In this document: positions 33,388 through 42,439 of the stretch, piece by piece
How the letters are laid out: every line of letters starts with the position of its first letter
How positions within the stretch are numbered: the stretch's first letter is position 1
From: SG8-30 sp963710135
GTDB lineage: Bacteria > Pseudomonadota > Gammaproteobacteria > Steroidobacterales > Steroidobacteraceae
Direction of reading: 5' to 3'
DNA: 64,000 bases
NCBI GenBank assembly: GCA_963710135.1
Contig: CAVPYY010000006.1
Coordinates: 1,291,638 to 1,355,637, forward strand
Notes under the pieces: generated by a model
Database searches by the model: none
The model's input: the letters and a program-made list of their open reading frames with translations, nothing else
What the model was told of the DNA's origin: nothing
Translations under genes and position numbers: made by a program

Positions 33388-35715
33388 GTGAATCTCGCTG
33401 TCTCAAGCGGCCGCCGTCGTCGGCCACGATGGCCCTTGCCGGCACTGCTGGCGCTGCTCGGCGCCGCGAGCGCCACGGCAGAGCCGCTGCGCGGGTTGTC
33501 GTTGTCGGAGGCCATCGACAGCCTGCAGCGCGACGGCCTGGACATCGTCTACAGCAGCAGCCTGGTGAAGCCGGAGATGCGGGTATTGGTCGAGCCCGAG
33601 TCGGCGGATCCACGGAGCAGGCTCGAGGAGATCGTCGCGCCATTCGGCCTCGCGATCGCCAGCGGCCCGGCAGGGACATTGCTGCTGGTGCGCGCCCCGA
33701 CGCCGCCAGAGGTCAGCGCCGGCGCCGTCATCGCAGCGCCGCTGGCCGAACTGTCGGAGGTGGTGGTCAGCGCAAGCCACTATCGCTTTGCCGTCGACGC
33801 CACCCGGGCCCCAATGCTGCTGAGCGCCGTCGACCTCGGGCTGCTGCCCGAGATCGGCGAGGACGCCCTGCGTGCCGTCGCCCGGTTGCCGGGGGTCGCG
33901 CGCCAGGACTTCACCAGCAAGCCGCACCTGCGCGGTGGCGGCGCCGACGAAACGCTGGTTCGCTTCGACGGGCTCCGGCTCTACAACCCGTTTCACCTGA
34001 AGGACTTCCAGAGCCTGTTCAGCGCCATCGATCCCGGGGTCGTGCGTGACCTGACCGTCTATACCGCGGGCTTCCCGGTGACGTATGGCGACCGGATGAG
34101 TGGCGTGATCGACATCACCCCTCTGGCACCGCTCGATGAGTTCGGCGGACAGCTGGCGCTCAGCCTGTTCAACGCCGGCGGACGCCTCGGTGGCAGCTTC
34201 GACGACGGCCGTGGCGACTGGGTCGCATTCGCCCGCCGCGGCAACCTCGATCTGGTGCTCGATGTCGTCGATCCTGATCTGGGCCAGCCCAGCTATGTCG
34301 ACCTGTATGGTCGGGTTGGCCATCAGGTCGGCGCAAACACGCGGGTGAGCCTGAATGTCCTGTCCTTCGAGGACGACCTGCAGATCTTCGACTCCGACCA
34401 GGAGGAGCAGGCGGAAGCCGACTATCGCGATGAGTACTACTGGCTCACCGTCGACTACGGCTCGCCACAATCGCAGGGCGGCCGGCTACTGGCCGCTCAT
34501 ACCCGTCTGACCAGCGAGCGCAGCGGCACCGCTGACCTGCCCGGTATCGGCAGCGGCAGCCTGCAGGATCGGCGGCGATTCGAGATCAACTCGGTACAGC
34601 TCGACACCTGGTGGCCGTTGCCCGGAACCTCGACCCTTGAGGCGGGCGTGGAATGGCGCGGCATGCGCGGGCGCTATGCTTATCAGGACACCGCGAGTTT
34701 CGAGCTGCTGTTCCTGACGCCCGGGGCACCCACCGGGATCGCCCGGGCGCGCGATCTCGCGGTCGCGGCCCGCGGCGACCAGTATGGCGCCTACGTCAAC
34801 TGGCGCGTGCAGCCGGCCCGGTCGCTGACCGGCAACATCGGACTGCGCTGGGACAAGGAGACCTTGAGTGGCGACAACGCCGACCAGCTCAGCCCTCGCC
34901 TGAGCCTGATGTGGGCCGCCGACGACAACACGCGCATCCGCGCCAGCTGGGGGCGGTTCTTCCAGGCGCAGGGAATCGACGAGCTGCCGGTTTCCGACGG
35001 CGAGACGGTCTTCTATCCGGCGCAGCGCGCGGACCACGCGGTGGTCAGCATCGAGCGCCTGCTGGGCGACGGCCTGTCCCTGCGACTCGAAGGCTATCGC
35101 AAGAACTACAACCGGCTCCGGCCGCGCTACGAGAATTTGCTCGAAAGCCTGTTCGTGCTGCCGGAGCTGAAGCCGGACCGCATCCGCGTCGATCCGCGGC
35201 GGGCCGTTGCCGAAGGTGCCGAGATCACGCTCGACTACGACCCTGACGGGCCGCTCGCCGGCTGGGCGAGCTACGCCTGGTCGTCGGTCAAGGACACCAG
35301 CGCCAGCGGCAGTTTTCGGCGCAGCTGGGACCAGGAGCATGCAATCACCGCCGGGGCCAGCCGGAGAGGGCCGCGCTGGGAGTGGTCCGTGGTGGCCAGC
35401 TGGCGCAGTGGCTGGCCAACCACCGACGTCGAGTTACTCACCGACCAACCGGTCCCACTGGTCGCGACCGGCCCACGCAATGCCGCCCGGCTCGGCAGCT
35501 ACCTGCGGCTCGACGGACGCATCGCGCGTCGCTTCAGCTACGAATCCGGCAGCGAGCTGACCCTGTTCTTCGAGGTGAGCAATCTCACCAACCGCCGCAA
35601 CGACTGCTGCGTCGAGTACGAGATCGAAACAGTGGACGGCGAAACCCAACTCGACGCCGTCACCCGCGCCAGCCTGCCACTCGTGCCCTCGATCGGCTTC
35701 GTCTGGGACTTCTAG
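33388..35715 (+). CDS. TonB-dependent receptor with N-terminal STN signalling domain
   Basis: The 775-residue product has an N-terminal hydrophobic signal ('LPALLALLGAASATAEPL'). An STN signalling domain follows ('AIDSLQRDGLDIVYSSSLVK', 'RLEEIVAPFGLAIASG'), then 'LSEVVVSASHYRF' as the TonB box and the plug start. The plug contains 'ALRAVARLPGVARQDFTSKP' and 'RFDGLRLYNPFHLKDFQS', followed by a barrel ending 'SIGFVWDF'. It differs from classical siderophore receptors in its plug and is a cell-surface signalling receptor. GTG 33388 lies 13 bases after FecR. The ligand is unknown. The following M20 deacylase suggests an acylated amino compound. Confidence 0.9.
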   Translation: MNLAVSSGRRRRPRWPLPALLALLGAASATAEPLRGLSLSEAIDSLQRDGLDIVYSSSLVKPEMRVLVEPESADPRSRLEEIVAPFGLAIASGPAGTLLLVRAPTPPEVSAGAVIAAPLAELSEVVVSASHYRFAVDATRAPMLLSAVDLGLLPEIGEDALRAVARLPGVARQDFTSKPHLRGGGADETLVRFDGLRLYNPFHLKDFQSLFSAIDPGVVRDLTVYTAGFPVTYGDRMSGVIDITPLAPLDEFGGQLALSLFNAGGRLGGSFDDGRGDWVAFARRGNLDLVLDVVDPDLGQPSYVDLYGRVGHQVGANTRVSLNVLSFEDDLQIFDSDQEEQAEADYRDEYYWLTVDYGSPQSQGGRLLAAHTRLTSERSGTADLPGIGSGSLQDRRRFEINSVQLDTWWPLPGTSTLEAGVEWRGMRGRYAYQDTASFELLFLTPGAPTGIARARDLAVAARGDQYGAYVNWRVQPARSLTGNIGLRWDKETLSGDNADQLSPRLSLMWAADDNTRIRASWGRFFQAQGIDELPVSDGETVFYPAQRADHAVVSIERLLGDGLSLRLEGYRKNYNRLRPRYENLLESLFVLPELKPDRIRVDPRRAVAEGAEITLDYDPDGPLAGWASYAWSSVKDTSASGSFRRSWDQEHAITAGASRRGPRWEWSVVASWRSGWPTTDVELLTDQPVPLVATGPRNAARLGSYLRLDGRIARRFSYESGSELTLFFEVSNLTNRRNDCCVEYEIETVDGETQLDAVTRASLPLVPSIGFVWDF

Positions 35716-35797
35716 TCCAGCGCACGCCTGCTGAACTCCCTCGCGGAATCGTGGACAATCGGGACACGCGCCCGCAGGGCGACACGAGGTCCCGAAA

Positions 35798-37075
35798 ATG
35801 CCGACCCGGACCCTGACGCGCCGGATCTGTCGTGCCGTCGACGCCGGCTTCGCTGCCCAGGTCGACTTCCTGGCCGACCTCGTCCGCCTGCCCTCGCTGC
35901 GCGGCCAGGAGGCGACGGCGCAGGACTTCATGGCGGCGGCGATGCGCGCCCGTGGATTGGCGGTCGACAGATGGAAGATCGATCTCGCGGATATCCAGCA
36001 CCTGCCAGGATTCTCGCCGGTAACCATCGGCTATGACGACGCCTGGAACGTCGTCGGCAGCCATCGTCCGCATCAGGTCACCGGCCGGTCGCTGATCCTG
36101 AACGGCCACATCGACGTGGTGCCGACCGGACCGCCGGACATGTGGAAGTCACCGCCGTTCGAGCCGCGCGTCGCGCGCGGCTGGATGTACGGCCGCGGGG
36201 TCGGCGACATGAAGGCTGGCCTGACGGCCAATCTGTTCGCGCTCGATGCGCTGGCGCGCGCCGGCTTTGCACCCGCCGCCGATGTCGCGCTGCAGTCCGT
36301 CGTCGAAGAGGAATGCACCGGCAACGGCGCGCTGGCCTGCCTGGCGCGCGGCTATCGCGCCGAGGCCGCGCTGATCACCGAGCCCTCGAACGAGACGCTG
36401 AGCCCGGCCCAGGTCGGCGTCATCTGGCTGCAGGTGAAGGTGCGCGGCAAGCCGGTACACGTCGCGGCCGCCGGCAGTGGCGCGAATGCCATCGAGTCCT
36501 GTTTCCCGCTGATCAAGGCGCTGCACAAGCTCGAGGCCCGGTGGAACAAGCGACGCCACCCCGAGTACCGCGGCCACGATCACCCGCTCAACTTCGTCGT
36601 CAGCCGGATCGAGGGCGGCGACTGGACCTCCAGCGTGCCCGCGTGGTGCACCTTCGACGTGCGGGTGGGCGTATTCCCGGGACAGGATCTGGCCGAGGCG
36701 CGCCGCGAGATCGAGCACGCCGTGGCCGAGGCCGCGCGCGTCGATCCGTTCCTCACCCGCCATCCGCCGGAGGTCGTGTATCACGGCTTCCAGGCCGAGG
36801 GCTACGTGTTGCAGAAGGACACGCCCTCCCAGACCCTGCTCGAGGACTGCCACCGGACCGTCACCGGCTCGGCCTTGCAACTGCAGGCGCTGACGGCCAC
36901 CACAGATGCGCGCTTCTTCGGCCTGTATGCCGACATCCCGGCACTGGTCTACGGTCCTGCCAGCGAGAACATCCACGGTTTCGACGAGCGCGTCGAACTC
37001 GACTCGCTGCGCCGCGTCACGCGGGTCGTCGCGCTGTTCATCGCGGAATGGTGCGGACTGGCGAAGCTCGCATGA
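35798..37075 (+). CDS. M20 family metallopeptidase (ArgE/DapE deacylase type)
   Basis: The 425-residue product has the M20 zinc-site motifs 'LILNGHIDVVPTGPPDMW' (His-Asp), 'YGRGVGDMKAGLTANL' (bridging Asp), 'SVVEEECTGNG' (Glu-Glu) and 'ALTATTDARFFG' (Asp). The dimerisation domain is present ('VIWLQVKVRGKPVHVAAA'). The 'ArgE/DapE deacylase' grouping fits enzymes that remove acyl groups from amino acids. There is no signal peptide, so it is cytosolic. GAGG lies eight bases upstream of ATG 35798. It follows the TBDR gene by 82 bases and precedes the MocR gene by 48 bases, with all on the plus strand. Confidence 0.9.
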   Translation: MPTRTLTRRICRAVDAGFAAQVDFLADLVRLPSLRGQEATAQDFMAAAMRARGLAVDRWKIDLADIQHLPGFSPVTIGYDDAWNVVGSHRPHQVTGRSLILNGHIDVVPTGPPDMWKSPPFEPRVARGWMYGRGVGDMKAGLTANLFALDALARAGFAPAADVALQSVVEEECTGNGALACLARGYRAEAALITEPSNETLSPAQVGVIWLQVKVRGKPVHVAAAGSGANAIESCFPLIKALHKLEARWNKRRHPEYRGHDHPLNFVVSRIEGGDWTSSVPAWCTFDVRVGVFPGQDLAEARREIEHAVAEAARVDPFLTRHPPEVVYHGFQAEGYVLQKDTPSQTLLEDCHRTVTGSALQLQALTATTDARFFGLYADIPALVYGPASENIHGFDERVELDSLRRVTRVVALFIAEWCGLAKLA

Positions 37076-37123
37076 CGACGCCCTCGTTCGCGCCGCAGCA
37101 CCGTCGACACCCTTGGGGCGTCG

Positions 37124-38929
37124 TTGCTGCAGGTCGACCGTGACAGTCCTCTCGCGCTCCAGGACCAGCTGCGCCGCAAGATCGTTGCCGCCATCGCGCT
37201 CGGATCCTTGACGCCGGGCACGCGCATGCCATCGACGCGCGGCCTGTCCTCGCAGCTGCGCGTGTCGCGCAATACCGTATCCGCGGCTTATCAGACATTG
37301 GTCGCCGACGGCCATCTGGAAGCGCGACCGTGCAGCGGGGTGTTCGTCGGCCACAATCAGCCGGCGGTCGGCCGCCCACTGGAACCGGGGATCTCCGGCC
37401 GCACGTCTGTAACGAGTGCAGCGATCTGGACGCAACGGCTGCAGGACGTGGCGTCGGCAGAAGGGCCCGGCGCGGTGTCCTCGGACTGGCAGAAGTACCC
37501 GTATCCGTTCGTCGAGGGCAGGCTCGATCGTTCGCTGTTTCCGGTACATGAGTGGCGCGAGGCCAGCCGACTGACTCTGTCGATGCCCGAGATCCAGCAA
37601 TGGGCCGTCGACACTGGTGACGCGGACGACCCGATGCTGGTGCAGGAGGCGCGCAGCAAGGTGCTGCCGCGGCGCGGCGTGCAGGCGCGCCCGGACGAAG
37701 TGTTGGTGACCAGCGGCACCCAGCAAGGCCTGAGCCTTGCAGCGGAGCTGCTGGTCCAGCGTGGCGACACGGTGGCCGTTGAAGAGCCAGGCAACCCCGA
37801 GCTGATTGCGGTGCTGCGACGTATCGGCGCGCGGCTCGTGCATCAGCCGGTCGATGAGCAGGGCATGACCGTCGACGAGGCACTCGCCGGCTGCCGGGCG
37901 GTGTTCGTTTCGCCGGGTCATCAGCGGCCTACCGGCGCCGTGCTGTCGCTGGCGCGCCGGCGCGAATTGCTGCGCCTGGCGAACGAACACGACTTCGTAG
38001 TGGTGGAGGACGACTTCGGCTGTGAGAGCAACTTCCGCGAGCCATCGCTGCCGGCGCTGCGCGGCGGGGACGACGCGGAGCGCGTGATCTACGCCGCCAC
38101 GCTGGTGCAGTCACTGGCCCCGGCGCTGCGCATCGGTCTACTGGTGGCCGCGCCGGCGTTCGTGCGCGCCGCACGCACCTTGCGCCGACTCACTTCCCGG
38201 CAGCCACCTCTCAGCGTGCAGCGCACGGCCGCACATCTGCTGGCGCTCGGCCACTACGACACCATCACCCTGCGCGTCGACGCCGAGTTCCGGGCACGGC
38301 TGCTGGCGCTGCGCGACGCCCTCAACCACTACATGCCGAAGTCGATCGCCATTCCACCTGTCAGTGGCGGGACCACTTACTGGGCACGCGGTCCAGCGGG
38401 CCTCGAGGTCGCGGAGCTGGCAGCCGCGGCGGAGGCGCGCGGGGTCCTCATCGAGCCCGCCTCACGCTACTACGCCCGGGGCGAGGGGCCGCACAATTTC
38501 TTCCGCCTGAGCGTGACCAGCATTCGCGAGGAGAGCATCCGGCCGGGCGTCGCGGCGCTCGCCGCCGCGATGCGGGCGCTCAAGGCGGGCCCGGTGTCGA
38601 CGCCGCCGGAGCGCTACCTGTCCGGTGCCGAGCTCCAGGACAGCATGCCGGGCGCGACCTTCCTGCTGCAGACCGTCTATGGCGACCCCTGCACGATCGA
38701 GCTGGCGGCGGATGGATCCATGGCCGGCCGCGCCGGGCTGGCCAATGAGGATGTCGATCAAGGCCGCTGGTGGATCGAGGGCGACTTCTGGTGCCGGCAG
38801 TGGCGGGAATGGGCCTACGGCGAGGTGGCACGGTTCCGGGTCGCGGTCGAGGCCGACCGGATCCGCTGGTTCAATTCCAGTGGCCGCCAGATAGACAGTG
38901 CACTGATCACGCGCGCTCCAGCGACCTGA
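37124..38929 (+). CDS. MocR-like GntR/aminotransferase regulator lacking the PLP lysine, with a C-terminal extension
   Basis: The 601-residue product starts with a GntR winged helix ('RMPSTRGLSSQLRVSRNTVS', residues about 34-53). An aminotransferase-fold domain follows ('VTSGTQQGLSLAAELL', 'VSPGHQRPTG', 'VVEDDFGCE', 'FRLSVTSIREE'). At the position of the PLP-binding Lys ('SKTLAPALR' in the family) it has 'VQSLAPALR', so the Lys is Gln329. Residues about 491-601 form an extra domain ('DSMPGATFLLQTVYGDPC', 'RWWIEGDFWCRQWREWAYG') unlike MocR proteins. TTG 37124 is the only near-usable start after the M20 stop. It may be a ligand-sensing regulator of this locus rather than a PLP enzyme. Confidence 0.82.
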   Translation: MLQVDRDSPLALQDQLRRKIVAAIALGSLTPGTRMPSTRGLSSQLRVSRNTVSAAYQTLVADGHLEARPCSGVFVGHNQPAVGRPLEPGISGRTSVTSAAIWTQRLQDVASAEGPGAVSSDWQKYPYPFVEGRLDRSLFPVHEWREASRLTLSMPEIQQWAVDTGDADDPMLVQEARSKVLPRRGVQARPDEVLVTSGTQQGLSLAAELLVQRGDTVAVEEPGNPELIAVLRRIGARLVHQPVDEQGMTVDEALAGCRAVFVSPGHQRPTGAVLSLARRRELLRLANEHDFVVVEDDFGCESNFREPSLPALRGGDDAERVIYAATLVQSLAPALRIGLLVAAPAFVRAARTLRRLTSRQPPLSVQRTAAHLLALGHYDTITLRVDAEFRARLLALRDALNHYMPKSIAIPPVSGGTTYWARGPAGLEVAELAAAAEARGVLIEPASRYYARGEGPHNFFRLSVTSIREESIRPGVAALAAAMRALKAGPVSTPPERYLSGAELQDSMPGATFLLQTVYGDPCTIELAADGSMAGRAGLANEDVDQGRWWIEGDFWCRQWREWAYGEVARFRVAVEADRIRWFNSSGRQIDSALITRAPAT

Positions 38930-39076
38930 CTGCCATAACTGGCACCATCGATCGCCGCCAACTGGACCTTTGAGGTCGGCGGCTCCCTTGTCATGGTGAT
39001 GCGACAAACCGGCGCCAGACCGGGTGACTGTTGTTGCGAATCGGCCACCGATAGCGGACAAGTCCAGGGGAAGGGA

Positions 39077-39934
39077 ATGCGCAAGTTTGCCGTCGCCGCG
39101 CTACAGCTCGAACTCGCCGCCGGCGACAACGTCGACGCGTTGGAGCGCGAGATACGAGGCGTCAAGGCGCGTTTCCCATGGATAGACATGGTCGTCGCCG
39201 CAGAGCTCGCGGCGCGCGGGCCGAATGTCAGACAGGCGGAGAAGCTGCCTGGACCGCTGGAGCGGCGCTTCTGCCGGGTGGCCAAGGAGTCCGGCATCTG
39301 GCTGGTACCGGGCACGCTCTACGAGCGCGCGGGAAAACAGGTCTTCAACACCGCCTCGGCCATCGATCCGGACGGCAAGGTCGTCGCGCGCTACCGCAAG
39401 ATCTACCCGTTCCTGCCGTACGAGCGCGGCGTCGCGAACGGCGACCAGGGGGTCGTCTTCGACGTGCCCGGTGTCGGCCGATTCGGACTCTCGATCTGCT
39501 ACGACATGTGGTTTCCGGAAACGACCCGGACCCTGGCTTGGATGGGAGCTGAAGTCATCATCCACCCGAGCCTGACCAACACAATCGACCGGGACGTCGA
39601 GATCGCCATCGCCCGGGCCAGCGCGGCCGCCAACCAGTGCTACTTCATCGACGTCAATTGCGCCGGGCGACTCGGCTTCGGCCGTTCGTGCGCATTCGGG
39701 CCGGGTGGCGAGACGCTGCACGTGGCCGGCCCAGGCTACGAGGTCATCGCCCTGAGCCTGGACCTCGACCTGGTTCGCGAGGCACGCGAACGGGGCTGGA
39801 ACGGGCTCGGCCAGACGCTCAAGAGCTTTCGCGACAACGACATCCGTTTTCCCGCCTACCCCGCCAAGGCGCGCCGCAAGGGCGCCCTCGGCCGACTCGG
39901 CGCGCTGCAGGTGCCCATGGCGCGCGCCCGGTGA
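39077..39934 (+). CDS. carbon-nitrogen hydrolase (nitrilase superfamily)
   Basis: The 285-residue product has the nitrilase catalytic set: Glu43 ('VVAAELAARGPN'), Lys108 ('ARYRKIYPFLPYE') and Cys141 ('FGLSICYDMWFPET'). It resembles aliphatic amidase or N-carbamoyl-type hydrolases and would hydrolyse an amide or carbamoyl bond in the cytoplasm. ATG 39077 has AGGGG six bases upstream. The frame upstream to 38993 is not needed. It lies 147 bases after the MocR-like gene and 68 bases before the next TBDR gene, and probably belongs to the same catabolic locus. Confidence 0.9.
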   Translation: MRKFAVAALQLELAAGDNVDALEREIRGVKARFPWIDMVVAAELAARGPNVRQAEKLPGPLERRFCRVAKESGIWLVPGTLYERAGKQVFNTASAIDPDGKVVARYRKIYPFLPYERGVANGDQGVVFDVPGVGRFGLSICYDMWFPETTRTLAWMGAEVIIHPSLTNTIDRDVEIAIARASAAANQCYFIDVNCAGRLGFGRSCAFGPGGETLHVAGPGYEVIALSLDLDLVREARERGWNGLGQTLKSFRDNDIRFPAYPAKARRKGALGRLGALQVPMARAR

Positions 39935-40002
39935 ACGAAATTGAATCGACACGCCCATCTGCTTCAAGTGCAACGTACGACCACTTCCCAAGGGAGACGC
40001 CC

Positions 40003-42396
40003 ATGTTGAGCCAGCACAAGTCCCATCGCAGCACGCTGTCGATCGCGATTGCGCAGGTGCTGTTCGCAGGCACCGGCGTGGCCGGCGCGACCGCTGTCGC
40101 CCAGGCCCAGGCTGCCGCACAGCCCGCCGCGCTCGAGCCGATCATCGTCACGGCGACGCGTCGCGAGGAGAACATCCTCGATGTGCCCTATAACATTTCC
40201 GCCGTATCCGGCGAATCGATCGAGGTCGCGCAGATACTGGATACCCCCGAGCTGTTGCGCTCGGTGGCGGGCGTCAGCATGGTGGACCGCGGTGTGCGCA
40301 ACTCCGCGGTCGTGAACAGCATCCGCATCCGCGGCCTTAACGTCGACAGCGCCGCGCTCGGCGACTACGCGCTGTCGTCCGTGGCGACGGTTTCGACCTA
40401 CGTCGGCGACACTCCGCTGTACGCCAACTTCCTGCTGAAGGACATCGAGCGCGTCGAGGTGCTGCGCGGGCCGCAGGGCACACTGTACGGGTCGGGGTCG
40501 CTCGGTGGCACGGTGCGCTACGTCCTCACCCAGCCGCAGCTGGGTGATTTCAGCGGCCGGGTCGGCACCTCGCTCAGCAAGGTCGACGGCTCGGACAGCG
40601 AGGGCTGGACCGCGGACCTGACCCTGAACGTGCCGGTCGGCGAAACCTTCGCGTTCCGCTTCAACCTGTCGCGCGCCGACTACCCGGGCATCACCGACTA
40701 CGTGAACCTGTACGTGCTCGACGCCGACGGCATCCCGGTCGCGCCGAACGGCGTGCTCGACCCGGCCGCGGTCTACACCTCGAAGAAGGACGCGGACTTC
40801 GCGAAGATCTGGTACGGGCGCGCCAGCGCCCGCTGGCAGCCCACCGACGCCGTCGACGTCACCTTGAGCTACTTCTACCAGGAAGACGATGTCGGCGGCC
40901 GCCGCCAGCCGACTCCCGGCAATGACGGCTTCGGCAATCCCTACGGCAAGTACGAGAACGGCTCCGTGCAGCTCGAGCCTTCCTCACGCGAAGTCGACCT
41001 GACCTCGCTCGAAGTCGACGTGGATCTCGGCTTCGCGACGCTCACCTCCAGCACCTCCTACTATGACCACTCCGGCGACAGCACCAGCGAGAACACCGGT
41101 TTCTACGCGCAGGCCGGCTTCCTCAGCTTCTACTACAACTACCCGCGGCCGCTGGCGGCGGCGGTGCGCGGTTATGAAGACAAGGGCTTCACCCAGGAAC
41201 TGCGCCTGGTGTCGCAGGGCAGCGGGCCGCTCAGCTATGTCGCAGGCATCTGGTACCAGGACCAGGACATCATCGCTTCGCAGGACAGCTTCCTGCGCGG
41301 CTTCAAGCGCTGGTGGGACCTGGCCGTGCCGTCCGCACCGGGCGCCGTCACCGGCGACCAGGACTTCATCTATCGCCGCGACGAGTCGTTCAAGGATCTC
41401 GCCGTGTACGGCGAGCTGACCTGGGCCGTGACCGATCGCCTGCGCCTGACCGGCGGTTTCCGCTACTTCGACAACGAGTCGCGCAACGACACGCTGATCG
41501 ACCTGCCGGTCTACGCCGCATTCTCGTCGCTGACCGAAGCGACCTTCAAGTCGAGCGAGGACGACATCCTGTTCAAGGTCAACGCCGCGCTGGACTTCGG
41601 CGACGACGATCTCGCCTACGCGACCATCTCCGAAGGCTACCGCCGCGGCGGCTCGAACGCAGTGCCAACCGTGCCGCCGCCGGCCGGGCAGTACTACGAG
41701 GATCCGCGCTGGCAGCTGTATACGGCCGACACCGTGACCAACTATGAGATCGGCGTCAAAGGCACCCTAGGCGGGGTTCGCTACGACGCCAGCGTGTTCT
41801 ATATCGACTGGAAGGACCCACAGTTCAACACCGCCACGCCCAACTGGGGCTTCTTCGTCGTTTCCAACGGCGACACCGCGAAGACAGCGGGACTCGAGCT
41901 GCAGCTGAACGGCAACTTCACCGACCGGCTCGCCTACTCGTTCGGCTACACCTACGTCGATGCGGAGCTGACGGCGGACTTCATCTCACCCATCGGCACG
42001 CTCGTCCAGGTCGACGGAACCCGGCTGCCGGGCGCGCCCGAGAACCTCTTGAACGCCGCGCTCAACTACCGCATGCCGATCGGCGCGGACTACGAGCTGA
42101 TCGCGAATCTAAGTGGCTTCTACCAGTCCGAGACCCGCAACGCGCTGGGATCGTCGCCGCTGTTCGACGTGACGCTGGAGTCCTTCCAGATCTTCGACGC
42201 GGCGGTCACACTGGCGGCTCGCGACTGGAGCGCAGTGTTGTGGATGAAGAATCTCTCCAACGAGCGGGGCGTCACGGGGGTGTTCACCGAGGCGTACATG
42301 GGCACGGCGCCGGGGCTCGGCTACATCGGCAGCGGCGCGAAGGACCTGATATCGCTGCCGCGGACCGTCGGACTGACGTTGAACTACAACTTCTGA
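40003..42396 (+). CDS. TonB-dependent receptor
   Basis: The 797-residue outer-membrane receptor has a signal peptide ending near 'GATAVAQAQ', the TonB box 'LEPIIVTATRREEN', a plug ('RIRGLNVDSAALGDYAL', 'VEVLRGPQGTLYGSGSLGGT') and a barrel ending 'LPRTVGLTLNYNF' with a terminal Phe. The repeated 'YEIGVKGTLGGVRYDASVFY' and 'LINAALNYR'-like strands are typical. AAGGGAG lies six bases upstream of ATG 40003. The next gene is a TPR sulfotransferase, a pairing I recall from other marine Gammaproteobacteria. Its transported compound is unknown. Confidence 0.93.
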   Translation: MLSQHKSHRSTLSIAIAQVLFAGTGVAGATAVAQAQAAAQPAALEPIIVTATRREENILDVPYNISAVSGESIEVAQILDTPELLRSVAGVSMVDRGVRNSAVVNSIRIRGLNVDSAALGDYALSSVATVSTYVGDTPLYANFLLKDIERVEVLRGPQGTLYGSGSLGGTVRYVLTQPQLGDFSGRVGTSLSKVDGSDSEGWTADLTLNVPVGETFAFRFNLSRADYPGITDYVNLYVLDADGIPVAPNGVLDPAAVYTSKKDADFAKIWYGRASARWQPTDAVDVTLSYFYQEDDVGGRRQPTPGNDGFGNPYGKYENGSVQLEPSSREVDLTSLEVDVDLGFATLTSSTSYYDHSGDSTSENTGFYAQAGFLSFYYNYPRPLAAAVRGYEDKGFTQELRLVSQGSGPLSYVAGIWYQDQDIIASQDSFLRGFKRWWDLAVPSAPGAVTGDQDFIYRRDESFKDLAVYGELTWAVTDRLRLTGGFRYFDNESRNDTLIDLPVYAAFSSLTEATFKSSEDDILFKVNAALDFGDDDLAYATISEGYRRGGSNAVPTVPPPAGQYYEDPRWQLYTADTVTNYEIGVKGTLGGVRYDASVFYIDWKDPQFNTATPNWGFFVVSNGDTAKTAGLELQLNGNFTDRLAYSFGYTYVDAELTADFISPIGTLVQVDGTRLPGAPENLLNAALNYRMPIGADYELIANLSGFYQSETRNALGSSPLFDVTLESFQIFDAAVTLAARDWSAVLWMKNLSNERGVTGVFTEAYMGTAPGLGYIGSGAKDLISLPRTVGLTLNYNF

Positions 42397-42439
42397 TCCT
42401 GTCGTCATCGTGGCGGACGGATCAGGCAGGGCGCCGTTG

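Noticed and set aside
36149..37990. Antisense frame of 613 aa over the M20 and MocR genes
   Set aside because: Both sense genes have full catalytic or DNA-binding motifs. The antisense product is low-complexity.
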